DNA of 64,000 bases. It comes from Crataegus laevigata (Eukaryota; Streptophyta; Magnoliopsida; Rosales; Rosaceae). Positions 11,877 to 21,853 of this stretch are shown here, piece by piece. The notes beneath the pieces are model-generated. The model had not been told where the DNA came from. It ran no database searches and was given only the letters and a program-made list of their open reading frames with translations. The stretch's first letter is position 1, and each line of letters opens with the position of its first letter. Where the stretch lies: assembly GCA_963580275.1 (NCBI GenBank), contig OY756939.1, forward strand, positions 29,066,001 to 29,130,000, in the 5' to 3' direction. The translations under genes were made by a program, and so were the position numbers.

Positions 11877-11914
11877 TGGCGCCGTTGCCGGGGATTAGCA
11901 AAGTTGCTAATCCC
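11877..11914 (+). promoter_or_regulatory. Element A tRNA-Asp primer-binding site and overlapping hairpin
   Basis: TGGCGCCGTTGCCGGGGA lies at 11877-11894, four bases after the LTR. The hairpin arms are GGGATTAGCAA (11891-11901) and TTGCTAATCCC (11904-11914), a perfect 11-bp stem with a 2-nt loop that takes in the last four PBS bases. The competing partner TAATCCCCGG in U5 is at 11783-11792. Confidence 0.85.
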
Positions 11915-12086
11915 TTGTCTTGAGTCTTGTTTAAATTGTTAGTTTCTGTTTTGTTTTAAATTTTTGCACCGTGTGTGTGTGTTTTGTTTTTTTTGTGCCG
12001 TGTATAGGCATATTCTTTTCTCACTTGTGCCGAGTCTTCCAAGTTGATTACTTACCTTGTTTGCTCTTGTGTGCAGGTACTAGTTT

Positions 12087-15000
12087 ATGACTCGTAGCTC
12101 ACAACCTGTTCGTGAGAATATCTTCGACTTTAACGACGACTTCGAGAGAACTTTGAGAAGAGAAAGGAAACTTCAAGCGTCGAATCCTTTTAGTCCCGAA
12201 CCTGAACTTGAAGAGCAAGAAGTTGAAGTTGAAGAGGAACCCACGGCAAGGTGTGAAGAAGAAGTACCAACCATGGCAGTAGACAACCGAACCATCAAGG
12301 AGCTTTCCGCCTCGGGTTTGGACAATGCAGCCCCTCTTTGCATCCAATACCCTAGGGCAGCCCCTGAGAAGACCGATGAATTTGAGTTGAAGTCCAGTTT
12401 GCTACATCATATACCCAAGTTCCATGGGTTATCAATGGAGGACCCCAATAAGCATTTGAAGGAGTTTGAAGTAGTATGCTCAAGTATGACACCGGTGAAC
12501 GTGGATAGCAACATATTGAAGATGAAGGCTTTTCCTTTTTCTTTGTTGGAAAAGGCCAAGGATTGGTTGTACGAGTTGGCTCCCGGAACTGTCACATCAT
12601 GGGAGAGTATGAAGCGAGCTTTCTTAGAGAAGTTCTTTCCAACATCACGAGTCATTCTTCTTCGCAAGAAAATTAGTGGAATTCAGCAAAACCAAGGTGA
12701 ATCTTTTCCAACTTATTATGAACGTTTTAAAACCCTTGTTGCTTCATGTCCACAGCACCAATTGAAGGAGGAGCTTCTTCTTCAATATTTCTACGAAGGG
12801 CTCTTACCAATTGAACGACAAATGTTGGATGCATCCGCGGGAGGAGCTTTAGTGGATAAGACACCCATGGATGCCAAAATTCTCATTGCTAATCGAGCAC
12901 TCAACGCACAACAATATGAAGGTGTTGGGCAGAGAGAGAACCCACGACCACATCAAGTCAATGAGGTAAGTTCTATTTCTGAGTTACAATCCCAAATGGC
13001 TAACCTTACGTCCATGTTGTCACAGTTTGTTGAAGGCCCCAAACCACAAGGAACTACAATCTGTGGTGTATGCTCCATTCAAGGACACCAATCTGATCAA
13101 TGCCCTCAATTAATTGAAAATGGAGGATGGGAATCTGCCCATGCCATGGGTTATGGGAATCCAAACCAACCAAGGGGTGATCCTTTCTCTAATACATACA
13201 ATCCGGGATGGCGTGACCACCCCAATTTCAGATGGAGGGATGCACAACAACCTGCCCAACAAAGTGGATTCCGACAACCCCCGGGTTTCTTCCCGAGGCC
13301 AATGGCACCACAACCACCTCCTCAAGCACAATCATCCCAAACCAACTCAGGTATGTCCATGAATGATGATAAAACGTATCAATTATTAACCACAATGGCG
13401 CAGGGAATGCAGAATCAAGCAAAGGAGGTGAATGAGCTTAAGAAGCAAATGGGCCAAATGGCCGAATTTTTGGGACAATTCCGTGAGAGTGGTAAGTTAC
13501 CAAGCACTACGGAGATCAATCCAAAGGGTGGTTTTGAATCTGCAAAAGCCATCATTTTAAGAAGTGGAAAAGAAGTAGGAAGCAAAGCCCATGCATCTGC
13601 CCCAAACAAGGAAGATGAGAAGTTACAAATGGAACAAGAGGAGCAATCCCTCCCCACGGCAAAGATGGCACCAACCATGCCGCAGCCATTTAACCCTTCC
13701 AAACCGTCCACCTCAGGTAATGTTGTTCCAAATGTTGTGATTTCAAACACTAATTTGCCCAATGTTCCTTTTCCTCGCAGATTTGCACAATCAAAGAAGG
13801 AAGAAGGCGAAAAGGACATTTTGGAGACCTTTCGAAAAGTTCAAGTAAACATTCCTTTACTTGATGCTATTAAGCAAGTGCCCAGGTATGCAAAGTTTTT
13901 AAAAGAATTATGCACAACTAGGAAAAGAATTTCAAACAAAGAAGTTGTGAAAGTAAGTGAAAATGTGTCCGCGGTCTTGCAACGCAAGTTACCCCCAAAG
14001 TGTAAGGATCCAGGGAGTTTTACTATCCCATGCGTAATTGGAAACACTAGATTTGAACAATGCATGTTAGATTTAGGTGCATCCATCAATGTAATGCCAT
14101 ATTCCATTTATGCATCAATGAACCTTGGTGAGTTAAAACAAGATGGCGTTATAATTCAATTGGCCGATCGTTCTAACGCTTATCCCAAGGGAGTCCTTGA
14201 GGATGTTTTAGTGCAGGTCAATCACCTCATTTTCCCCGCAGATTTCTATGTTTTAGACATGGAGGATTCAAGCCATGCTCCATCATTGCCAATCTTGCTA
14301 GGCCGTCCCTTCATGAAAACAGCAAGAACAAAGATTGATGTGTATACGGGAACATTGACCATGGAGTTTGATGGGGACATTATTCATTTTAATCTTTCTG
14401 AGACCATTAAACATCCACTTGAGGACCATTCTTGTTTTGCTATTGACATTGTTGATTCTTTGGCACAGGTGCATTTGGATCACATGAACGAAGATGCACT
14501 TGAGGTCGCCTTAGTGCACGGCATAGGAACAAGAAATAAGTGTGAGGGAGTCTTGGCAACCCACGGCATGCAATTTGACCATATTGCCGTGCCCCCTTGT
14601 GAAGAAGTACTTGAAATGGTCGCTGCCCTCGAGTCATTGCCATCCCACTCTGGTAAGTCTCCAATCTCACTTTTAGATTCGGTTTTGACTAACAAGTTAC
14701 TTCCATCAACTGTGCAGCCACCTACACTTGAGTTAAAGCCATTACCTAGTCACTTGAAGTATGTGTTCTTGGGCAAAGATCAAACGCTACCCGTCATCAT
14801 TTCAAGCTTACTCACGGCTCAAGAAGAAGACAAGTTGATAAGGGTGTTAAAAGAGCACAAATCTGCCATTGGATGGACTTTGGCGGATATCAAAGGCATT
14901 AGTCCCACCACGTGCATGCATCGCATCCTTTTGGAGGAGGACGCAAAGCCATCTCGTGAAGCTCAACGTCGCCTTAATCCACCTATGTTGGAAGTAGTGA

Positions 15001-17627
15001 AAAAGGAGGTTATAAAATTACTTGATTGTGGTGTTATATATCCTATTTCTGATAGTCGGTGGGTGTCACCTGTGCAGGTTGTTCCAAAGAAGTCTGGCGT
15101 CACAGTGGTGAAGAATGAAGAACAAGAGCTTGTTCCCACTCGTGTTGTGACCGGTTGGCGTGTTTGTATTGATTACAGGAAATTAAATGCCATGACAAGG
15201 AAGGATCACTTTCCATTACCATTCCTCGACCAAATGTTGGAAAGGTTAGCCGGTTATGAATTTTATTGCTTTCTTGATGGATATTCCGGATATAACCAGA
15301 TTGTGATAGCTCCAGAGGACCAAGAGAAAACCACATTCACGTGCCCCTTTGGCACTTTTGCATATAGGCGCATGCCATTTGGCTTGTGCAATGCTCCGGC
15401 GACGTTTCAACGATGCATGGTGAGTATATTCTCTGATTATGTGGAGAAGATTATTGAGATATTCATGGATGATTTTAGCGTGTTTGGCAATTCTTTTGAT
15501 CATTGTTTGAATAATCTGACTTTAATCTTGAAACGTTGTGTTGAAACGAATCTTGTGCTTAATTGGGAAAAATGTCACTTCATGGTTAAGCAAGGTATTG
15601 TTCTAGGCCATATTATTTCTGAAAAAGGCATTGAAGTGGATAAATCTAAGGTAGACCTTGTTCGCCACTTACCCTCTCCAACTTCGGTTAGAGAGGTTCG
15701 TTCGTTTCTTGGCCACGCAGGTTTTTATCGGCGTTTCATCAAGGATTTCTCCAAGATTGCACAACCACTATGCCGATTGCTCCAAAAAGAGGTGGTTTTC
15801 CAGTTTGATGAAGCATGCTCCACGGCATTCAAGCACTTGAAGGAGGCTCTCACTTCGGCTCCTATTATCACACCTCCAGATTGGAGTCTTCCATTCGAGT
15901 TGATGTGTGATGCGTCGGACTATGCCATTGGTGCTGTTTTGGGGCAGCGAAAGAACAAGCAACCCCACGTTATCTATTATGCTTCTAGGACACTAAATGA
16001 TGCTCAATTAAATTATTCAACCACTGAGAAAGAATTACTTGCTGTGGTTTTTGCATTAGATAAGTTCCGATCTTACTTACTTGGTACTAAAGTTGTTATT
16101 TTTACTGATCATGCAGCTCTTAAATATTTGCTCACGAAAAAGGAGGCCAAGCCTAGATTGATTCGATGGATGTTGCTTCTACAAGAGTTTGACATTGAGA
16201 TTCGGGATAAGAAGGGTGTGGAGAATGTGGTGGCTGACCACCTAAGCCGAATGGTGCATGAGGAAGCAATGCCAATTTCAGAAACCTTCCCCGATGAACA
16301 ATTAATGTCTATTCAGGTAAGTGAGCCTTGGTATGCAGATTTGGTGAACTTTTTGGTATCTAAACATACCCCTAGCACACTTAATAGGAATCAATGTGAT
16401 AAGCTTAGAAAGGATGCTAGGTTTTATGTTTGGGATGACCCATACCTTTGGAAATTTTGTCCCGATCAGATTGTACGACGTTGTGTGAATGAATCTGAAT
16501 TTCAATCTATTTTAACATTTTGTCATTCATATGCATGTGGGGGACATTTTGGCACCCAACGCACTGCCCTGAAAGTCTTAGAATGTGGGTTTTATTGGCC
16601 AACCATCTTTAGGGATGCTAGGACGTTTTGCCTTACATGTGATCGGTGTCAAAGAATGGGTAACATAAGTGCTAAGGATCAAATGCCACAAACCCCTATA
16701 CTTTCTGTTGAAATATTTGATGTGTGGGGCATTGATTTTATGGGTCCTTTTCCTTCATCACATGGTTTTCTCTATATCTTGTTGGCGGTGGATTATGTTT
16801 CCAAATGGGTGGAAGCAAAAGCCACCCGTACTAACGATTCCAAGGTAGTTGCAGATTTTGTGAAGTCTAACATTTTTGCTAGGTTCGGGATGCCTCGAGT
16901 TCTTATAAGTGATGGAGGTTCACATTTCTGTAATCGTACAATCGAGGCCTTGCTCAAGAAGTACAACGTTACACATAGGGTTTCTACACCCTATCATCCT
17001 CAAACAAGCGGGCAAGCCGAGGTGTCGAATCGGGAGATAAAACAGATTCTTGAGAAGACGGTGGGTCCAACAAGAAAAGATTGGAGCTTAAGGCTCGAAG
17101 ATGCATTATGGGCTTATAGGACCGCCTACAAAACACCCATAGGAATGTCCCCCTTCCGGCTTGTTTATGGCAAGCCATGTCACTTACCTGTGGAGTTGGA
17201 GCACAAGGCTCATTGGGCCGTGAAGAAGTTCAACATGGACATCAATGCCGCGGGACTTCATCGTAAGCTTCAATTGAATGAACTTGAGGAGATACGGAAT
17301 GAAGCTTACGAGAATGCTCGCATTTACAAAGAAAAGACGAAGGCCTTTCATGATAAGATGATTCGCACCAAGTCCTTTTCTGTTGGACAGAAAGTGCTGT
17401 TGTTTAATTCTCGTCTTCGTCTATTTCCGGGTAAGTTACGTTCACGTTGGATTGGACCCTTTGTTATTACTAACGTTTTTCCTCATGGTGCAGTCCAAGT
17501 TCGTAGCTTAAAAACAGGTCAAGAGTTCAAAGTGAATGGGCACAGATTGAAGCCTTACTACGAGGGCTTTGTTGAACATGATGTTGAGGAGACAACCCAC
17601 TATGCCGTGGGTTTCCATGAAGGTTGA
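12087..17627 (+). CDS. gag-pol: Element A gag-pol polyprotein (1846 aa)
   Basis: This is the single-frame Athila-type polyprotein of a Ty3/gypsy element, expected to be cut by its own protease. Domains in order: capsid-like Gag (about residues 105-260); zinc knuckle CX2CX4HX4C (CGVCSIQGHQSDQC, about 325-338); aspartic protease with the DLGAS active site (about 662), then ADRS and LGRPFM; reverse transcriptase with CIDYRKLN (about 1025) and catalytic FMDD (about 1126-1129) in place of the YxDD common in retroviruses; RNase H with MCDASD (about 1268), TEKELLAVVFAL and FTDHAALKYL; integrase with an H-X6-H / C-X2-C finger (about 1479-1515), then Asp in WGIDFMGPF (about 1550), Asp in SDGGSHF (about 1609) and Glu in SNREIKQIL (about 1650); and a C-terminal GPF module. 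No chromodomain and no stops or frameshifts. The start MTRSSQPVREN is shared with the gag copies at 3928 and 41309. There is no gag/pol frameshift, so the Gag to Pol ratio must be set another way. Confidence 0.95.
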   Translation: MTRSSQPVRENIFDFNDDFERTLRRERKLQASNPFSPEPELEEQEVEVEEEPTARCEEEVPTMAVDNRTIKELSASGLDNAAPLCIQYPRAAPEKTDEFELKSSLLHHIPKFHGLSMEDPNKHLKEFEVVCSSMTPVNVDSNILKMKAFPFSLLEKAKDWLYELAPGTVTSWESMKRAFLEKFFPTSRVILLRKKISGIQQNQGESFPTYYERFKTLVASCPQHQLKEELLLQYFYEGLLPIERQMLDASAGGALVDKTPMDAKILIANRALNAQQYEGVGQRENPRPHQVNEVSSISELQSQMANLTSMLSQFVEGPKPQGTTICGVCSIQGHQSDQCPQLIENGGWESAHAMGYGNPNQPRGDPFSNTYNPGWRDHPNFRWRDAQQPAQQSGFRQPPGFFPRPMAPQPPPQAQSSQTNSGMSMNDDKTYQLLTTMAQGMQNQAKEVNELKKQMGQMAEFLGQFRESGKLPSTTEINPKGGFESAKAIILRSGKEVGSKAHASAPNKEDEKLQMEQEEQSLPTAKMAPTMPQPFNPSKPSTSGNVVPNVVISNTNLPNVPFPRRFAQSKKEEGEKDILETFRKVQVNIPLLDAIKQVPRYAKFLKELCTTRKRISNKEVVKVSENVSAVLQRKLPPKCKDPGSFTIPCVIGNTRFEQCMLDLGASINVMPYSIYASMNLGELKQDGVIIQLADRSNAYPKGVLEDVLVQVNHLIFPADFYVLDMEDSSHAPSLPILLGRPFMKTARTKIDVYTGTLTMEFDGDIIHFNLSETIKHPLEDHSCFAIDIVDSLAQVHLDHMNEDALEVALVHGIGTRNKCEGVLATHGMQFDHIAVPPCEEVLEMVAALESLPSHSGKSPISLLDSVLTNKLLPSTVQPPTLELKPLPSHLKYVFLGKDQTLPVIISSLLTAQEEDKLIRVLKEHKSAIGWTLADIKGISPTTCMHRILLEEDAKPSREAQRRLNPPMLEVVKKEVIKLLDCGVIYPISDSRWVSPVQVVPKKSGVTVVKNEEQELVPTRVVTGWRVCIDYRKLNAMTRKDHFPLPFLDQMLERLAGYEFYCFLDGYSGYNQIVIAPEDQEKTTFTCPFGTFAYRRMPFGLCNAPATFQRCMVSIFSDYVEKIIEIFMDDFSVFGNSFDHCLNNLTLILKRCVETNLVLNWEKCHFMVKQGIVLGHIISEKGIEVDKSKVDLVRHLPSPTSVREVRSFLGHAGFYRRFIKDFSKIAQPLCRLLQKEVVFQFDEACSTAFKHLKEALTSAPIITPPDWSLPFELMCDASDYAIGAVLGQRKNKQPHVIYYASRTLNDAQLNYSTTEKELLAVVFALDKFRSYLLGTKVVIFTDHAALKYLLTKKEAKPRLIRWMLLLQEFDIEIRDKKGVENVVADHLSRMVHEEAMPISETFPDEQLMSIQVSEPWYADLVNFLVSKHTPSTLNRNQCDKLRKDARFYVWDDPYLWKFCPDQIVRRCVNESEFQSILTFCHSYACGGHFGTQRTALKVLECGFYWPTIFRDARTFCLTCDRCQRMGNISAKDQMPQTPILSVEIFDVWGIDFMGPFPSSHGFLYILLAVDYVSKWVEAKATRTNDSKVVADFVKSNIFARFGMPRVLISDGGSHFCNRTIEALLKKYNVTHRVSTPYHPQTSGQAEVSNREIKQILEKTVGPTRKDWSLRLEDALWAYRTAYKTPIGMSPFRLVYGKPCHLPVELEHKAHWAVKKFNMDINAAGLHRKLQLNELEEIRNEAYENARIYKEKTKAFHDKMIRTKSFSVGQKVLLFNSRLRLFPGKLRSRWIGPFVITNVFPHGAVQVRSLKTGQEFKVNGHRLKPYYEGFVEHDVEETTHYAVGFHEG

Positions 17628-17659
17628 TCACTGTGCATCGTCCGGCTGCAAGACGTAAA

Positions 17660-17690
17660 AGAAAGCGCTACTTGGGAGGCAACCCATGCA
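17660..17690 (+). promoter_or_regulatory. Post-pol AAAGCGC motif and AGGCAA-loop hairpin (element A)
   Basis: About 35-60 nt after the pol stop, GAAAGCGCT is followed by stem TGGG (17673-17676), loop AGGCAA and stem CCCA (17683-17686). Element B has the same arrangement with stem CTAGG/CCTAG. The position and covarying stem point to an RNA function; none is known to me. Confidence 0.6.
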
Positions 17691-19120
17691 ATTCAACAAA
17701 GGAAGCCCTCGGAATCACTCAAATTCCAGATTTGCGTTCCTAAACCCTTCCCTTTGTTGTTTATTTCGAATCTGCCTATTTAGTTGTTTTACTTGCTGTT
17801 TGTGTGTTTATTTGTGTTTTGTGTGATTTTATGCTTGAAACATTGAGGACAATGTTTGATTTAAGTGTGGGGGGGGTAACTAAATGTTTTTGATGGAAAT
17901 TCGTGGGATTTTATCACCCTTTACTTATAAACTTGTTCTTTGCTGTTTTTAAGTAGTTTTGGTGCTTTTTAGTGTGTTTTGTCTTAAAAATCCGAAAATC
18001 ACATAAAAATTTGAAAAATTGTTTTGAAAAACCCAAAAAGAGTTGTTTTGAGTTGTTTTTGTGTGTTTGTTTGTGTCTTAGGGTACCTTCCAACACAATG
18101 ATGAGGATTTAGTTTGTAATTGCATGACTGTTAAAAAGAGTTGTAAACATGGATGAAAGTTTGATTTACTCTTTGTTTATGCTTGGTTGTGGTTATAACT
18201 TATGAATTCATATGCAATCATAAAGGAAAAATCAGTTTTTGTAACATGCTTGAAGGAAGGAACTCAAATTAACACTACAACCTTGTGAGACTTGAGCCTA
18301 AACGTTTATTTGGAGAGTTATAATCTGTGCATCTTTGTTTTCTAAGTTGTTGCATGATCTCATTAATCTTTGCTTGGTTACTACTTAGAAGGCGTTTCAT
18401 CATTTAGTTCCAAATGCTAGAACTCATGCCCATTTCATTCAAAGCATGCTATTGATTTGCATACCACATAATCAAGATGAAGTTGTGTAGTGACCACCAC
18501 CTAAGCCAAACAGTCGTGTGCCCTACTCCATTTTATGTTTAAGTTAACCCTGTTGAGCCTTGTTTAGCCTTTTCTTTGTTAAACCACATTACCCTCACCT
18601 AGCCTAGATTAGGACTATCCATACCCTCGTTCTTAAAGCATAGTAAAGCATGATTCAAATTGAATTCCTTTTAATCATTGCATGGCAGAAAACAAGTGTG
18701 GGGGAAGTGTTTTTCATGAGAATTTGTGTGCCATAGGCACGGGTAGATTCCAAGGTATTGTTGTTGAAGTAAGGGTCCAAAACAATGAATTCGGCCCTAA
18801 GGAGTTGTCTAAGTCTTCCCCTTGTGTTTTAAAGTTAATTTCTGCAATCTCAGCAAATTCTAAGTCTCCATTCCATTACTTTGCTTACTAACGCTTGAAG
18901 AACGTTTGTTTTTCCTATCCTTTCTTTGTTAACCAATGCTCCAAGCCCCGTTACAACCCTTGACTTCAATCTTGAGTGTTATGTGTTTCAATTTGTGGAG
19001 TTTGAATTTGGTATGAGCATATGGTGTCACTGGTTCTCGCATCTAAGTAGTAGCATTCCATTCATGAGATCATATCTAAACATGCTTATTAACTCCAGAA
19101 ATTGCTTTCTTTGTGATACA

Positions 19121-19168
19121 TATATGTGAGCGTTCGTTTTCATATCTACATCAATCTTCTCACATATA
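19121..19168 (+). promoter_or_regulatory. Conserved 10-bp inverted repeat in the 3' non-coding region (element A)
   Basis: TATATGTGAG (19121-19130) and CTCACATATA (19159-19168) are perfect complements around a 28-nt loop. Matching pairs occur at 1024-1071, 5473-5520 and, in the divergent element B, at 37444-37491. Confidence 0.6.
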
Positions 19169-19507
19169 ATTAGTATAGGTTGTGTAGTTAGAAAATCTGA
19201 GTAAAAATTGAGTGCATATCTTGTAAGGAATTGAGCAATTTCTCTAAGGCATGTTACTACATTCAAACATCGTTTTAAATTGGTTAAGTGTGAACTAGTA
19301 GGTAGTGACTTTGATTAAGTATGTGCTTAAGTGTAAAGATGGCCAAAATCTGTGGGAATGATGATTTTTAACATGTCATGTGCATTGGAAATCCCTGAGG
19401 CAAACGTTGGAAGGTTTAGGTTGTGTTTTGTTTGCTTTGTTTCGTTTTATTTCCTTTTGTTGTTTTGTTTTGCTCGAGGACTAGCAAAAGCTAAGTGTGG
19501 GGGAATT

Positions 19508-21853
19508 TGATAGGAGCATATTTATGCGACTTAGTCAACATGTTTTCTTGCATTTACTTAGTTAGTTATTGCTTATAAGAGTGTTTTAAGCTATTTTCGT
19601 GTGTTTGTAGGTCCTAATAACAAAATTGGCAAGAAAGTGCATTTTGGTGCATTTTGGAGCAATTTTGGGCCAAAATGGATTGCATGCATATGGAGCATGT
19701 GGGATGGACGTTTTTGGTGTTTTAAAAAGGGTTTCAACACATGCAAAAATCTGAATAATAATGTTGAAGTGTGGAAGTGTACAGATACATACACTTAAGG
19801 AACAATTTGAAATGAAAAGAAGTGAAAGATGCCATTTGTTGGATTGCTTTACAAGTTGTATTCACATTTTCAGCAACTACAAACACAATTGCAAGCTGAA
19901 ATGATGCATAGCATGTTTGTAGAGGTGTAAAGTGGCCGAAAGTTGATGTTTGCAAGATGAAATGATGCAAAACATGTGTGTGAAAGTTGTCTAACAGCTA
20001 GTACATGTGGAAAGGGATGGAATACAAGGCAAATGCATCAGAAATTGAAGAATGAAGGCACATGGACAGCTACAAAGGAGTTGAATTGTCAAAAGAGAAA
20101 TGATTGCCTTTTGTTAAAGGCAAGACACAATGATAAAAGAGCATGTCAACTAGCCGTTTTTGCATCATTTTGGTCTTTGTTTGTATTGTTTATTTAAGCC
20201 ACTTGAGTGTGTCTTTACTTTGGAACTTCTATAAATTGGGAGTGAAGGGAAGAACACACTACACTACATTACATCAAAAACACAATCAGCCATCACCCAC
20301 AATTCTCCATAATTTCTGATCCTAAACACTTCTTGCCATCCCATATCCATTCATCATCAAAATTCGTCCATTCTATTCCAGCCGCATCCATTGATCCCAA
20401 AACACCATTCTTCAACCTAGAGACACAATCAGCCATTCCACCACTTCCCAACCATCAAACACTCATCCACAACCATCCTACATCCCTTTCCGTGTCTCTA
20501 AACATCCCACAAACCATTCTACATCACCAAAACATCCCAGAAATCATCCCCATCCAATCTGCCGCAAGCAAGAGGAAGGAGACAGATGCGCAAAATTGTT
20601 TGGCTCTTCATTCTGAGTTGTTGAACGATTTTAGGTGTATTCTCTCTTATATTTCAATGTCTAATTCATGTAATCTTTGTTTTGCTCTGAGTATGATTGG
20701 CTAAATTCGTTTTGGCTAAGGGTGTATTCGAAACCATGGATATATATGTGAAATAAGTTGATTACTCCAGTTATCGTTGCATAAGTCATGAATACAATCT
20801 GCTTAACTATGTGATTTAGAACTTATTCTTGTATGTTGATTGAGAGTGCACACTTAATTTGCATGCTTGAATCTGGTGCTAGGATATGAATTTGTTTCAC
20901 CTAATAGTTATGAGTTTATATCCACAAGTAGTGAAGGTCACTAGTCATGATCGTGTTGAGTAGATTCCTGGCGAAAGTATCATGCTTTTCATAGTTACAA
21001 TTGCCTTGTCGATGCTTATGATTTCCAATGAACGTAATGATTCTAACTTGTATCTTTATCATGCTGTTCATATAGAGAACTTGTTAGGAATAAATTGGTT
21101 GCAATGCATATTCATTCAATTCAATGATCTTAGGGTAATCTGAAGGTTAATTTAAGCGGACCTAATTAACTTGGAGTGTCGAGGTTCATAACTTGTCGAA
21201 TTGATAACTGGAAGTTGATTTAAGTTGCATATAATTCATGTGTGGAGAAGAATCCCTTAGCCATTCCATCATCCATTGGTTTACATCAATTTGCTTTACA
21301 ATCTGTTTTCTTTACAATCTGTCCATTTAGTTGATTTTCGTCCAAACACAAATCCCCCCATATTTTGTTAAGTCTTAGGCTTAGAATCTGTCTTATTTTG
21401 TGTTTTGAACCATTTTGAGTCATAAGAAAGTCCAATTTCTTCCAAATCTGCCTAGTTTAGTTCCTGTTTGTTTTTAGTCTAAATTCGTCCAAACCAAAAC
21501 CCCTCTTTTACTTCCTTGTCTTAGAGTGTCTTAATTCTGTTTAGTTTGTGTTTTTAAGTGTTTTGAGTCAAGCCCAACCCTAATTTTCGTCCAGAGTTGA
21601 GTTTAGTGTCAAAACTGCTCAGTTTGTGTTTTTAGGCAGTTTTGAGAGTTTTTAGCTTGTTTTGAGTATTGTGAATCTGTTTTGAGTTCCTTGAGCCTTT
21701 TCAAACGTTTTTAAGTTTATTTTTGTGTTTCTAAGTCAGTCTAGAGGTTTTAGCACCCCTAGTTAATCCCCGGATAGAACGATCCCTACTTACTTCATTA
21801 CTACAATTGTCACAAATAGGGTTTAATTTGTGTGTCAAGTAATTTTCACATCA
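19508..21853 (+). repeat. Element A 3' LTR
   Basis: This is a 2346-bp near-identical copy of the 5' LTR, offset by exactly 9981 bp. The differences I saw are confined to cacccaccaatctcc versus cacccacaattctcc. It is followed by TSD ccttc (21854-21858). Confidence 0.95.

Larger units (their letters stand above)
17628..19507 (+). mobile_element. Element A 3' non-coding region with repeated polypurine motifs
   Basis: These 1.9 kb between the pol stop and 3' LTR hold no ORF above 70 codons, so an env-like gene is absent. Landmarks are a hairpin just after pol (17673-17686); a first PPT-like AAGTG plus T and eight G at 17863-17876 after gaggacaatgttt; a second AAGTGTGGGGGAAG at 18694-18707; an inverted repeat at 19121-19168; and the terminal PPT AAGTGTGGGGGAATT (19493-19507) abutting the LTR. 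Confidence 0.85.
9527..21853 (+). mobile_element. Element A: complete Athila-like Ty3/gypsy retrotransposon
   Basis: This 12,327-bp element has LTRs of 2346 bp each (9527-11872 and 19508-21853) and a perfect 5-bp target duplication ccttc (9522-9526 and 21854-21858). The primer site is tRNA-Asp type, there is one uninterrupted gag-pol ORF, and a polypurine tract abuts the 3' LTR. I found only two substitutions between the LTRs (near 10320 and 20301), so insertion was recent. It sits in an older minus-strand A1 LTR. No env-like ORF lies between pol and the 3' LTR, unlike some Athila members. All parts needed for autonomous transposition appear present; activity is inferred. Confidence 0.95.

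Noticed and set aside
18682..19129. Possible env-like ORFs after pol in element A
   Set aside because: Only 60-70 codons, no signal peptide or membrane segment pattern, and not preserved in the related tails at 1-1408 and 4918-5859.
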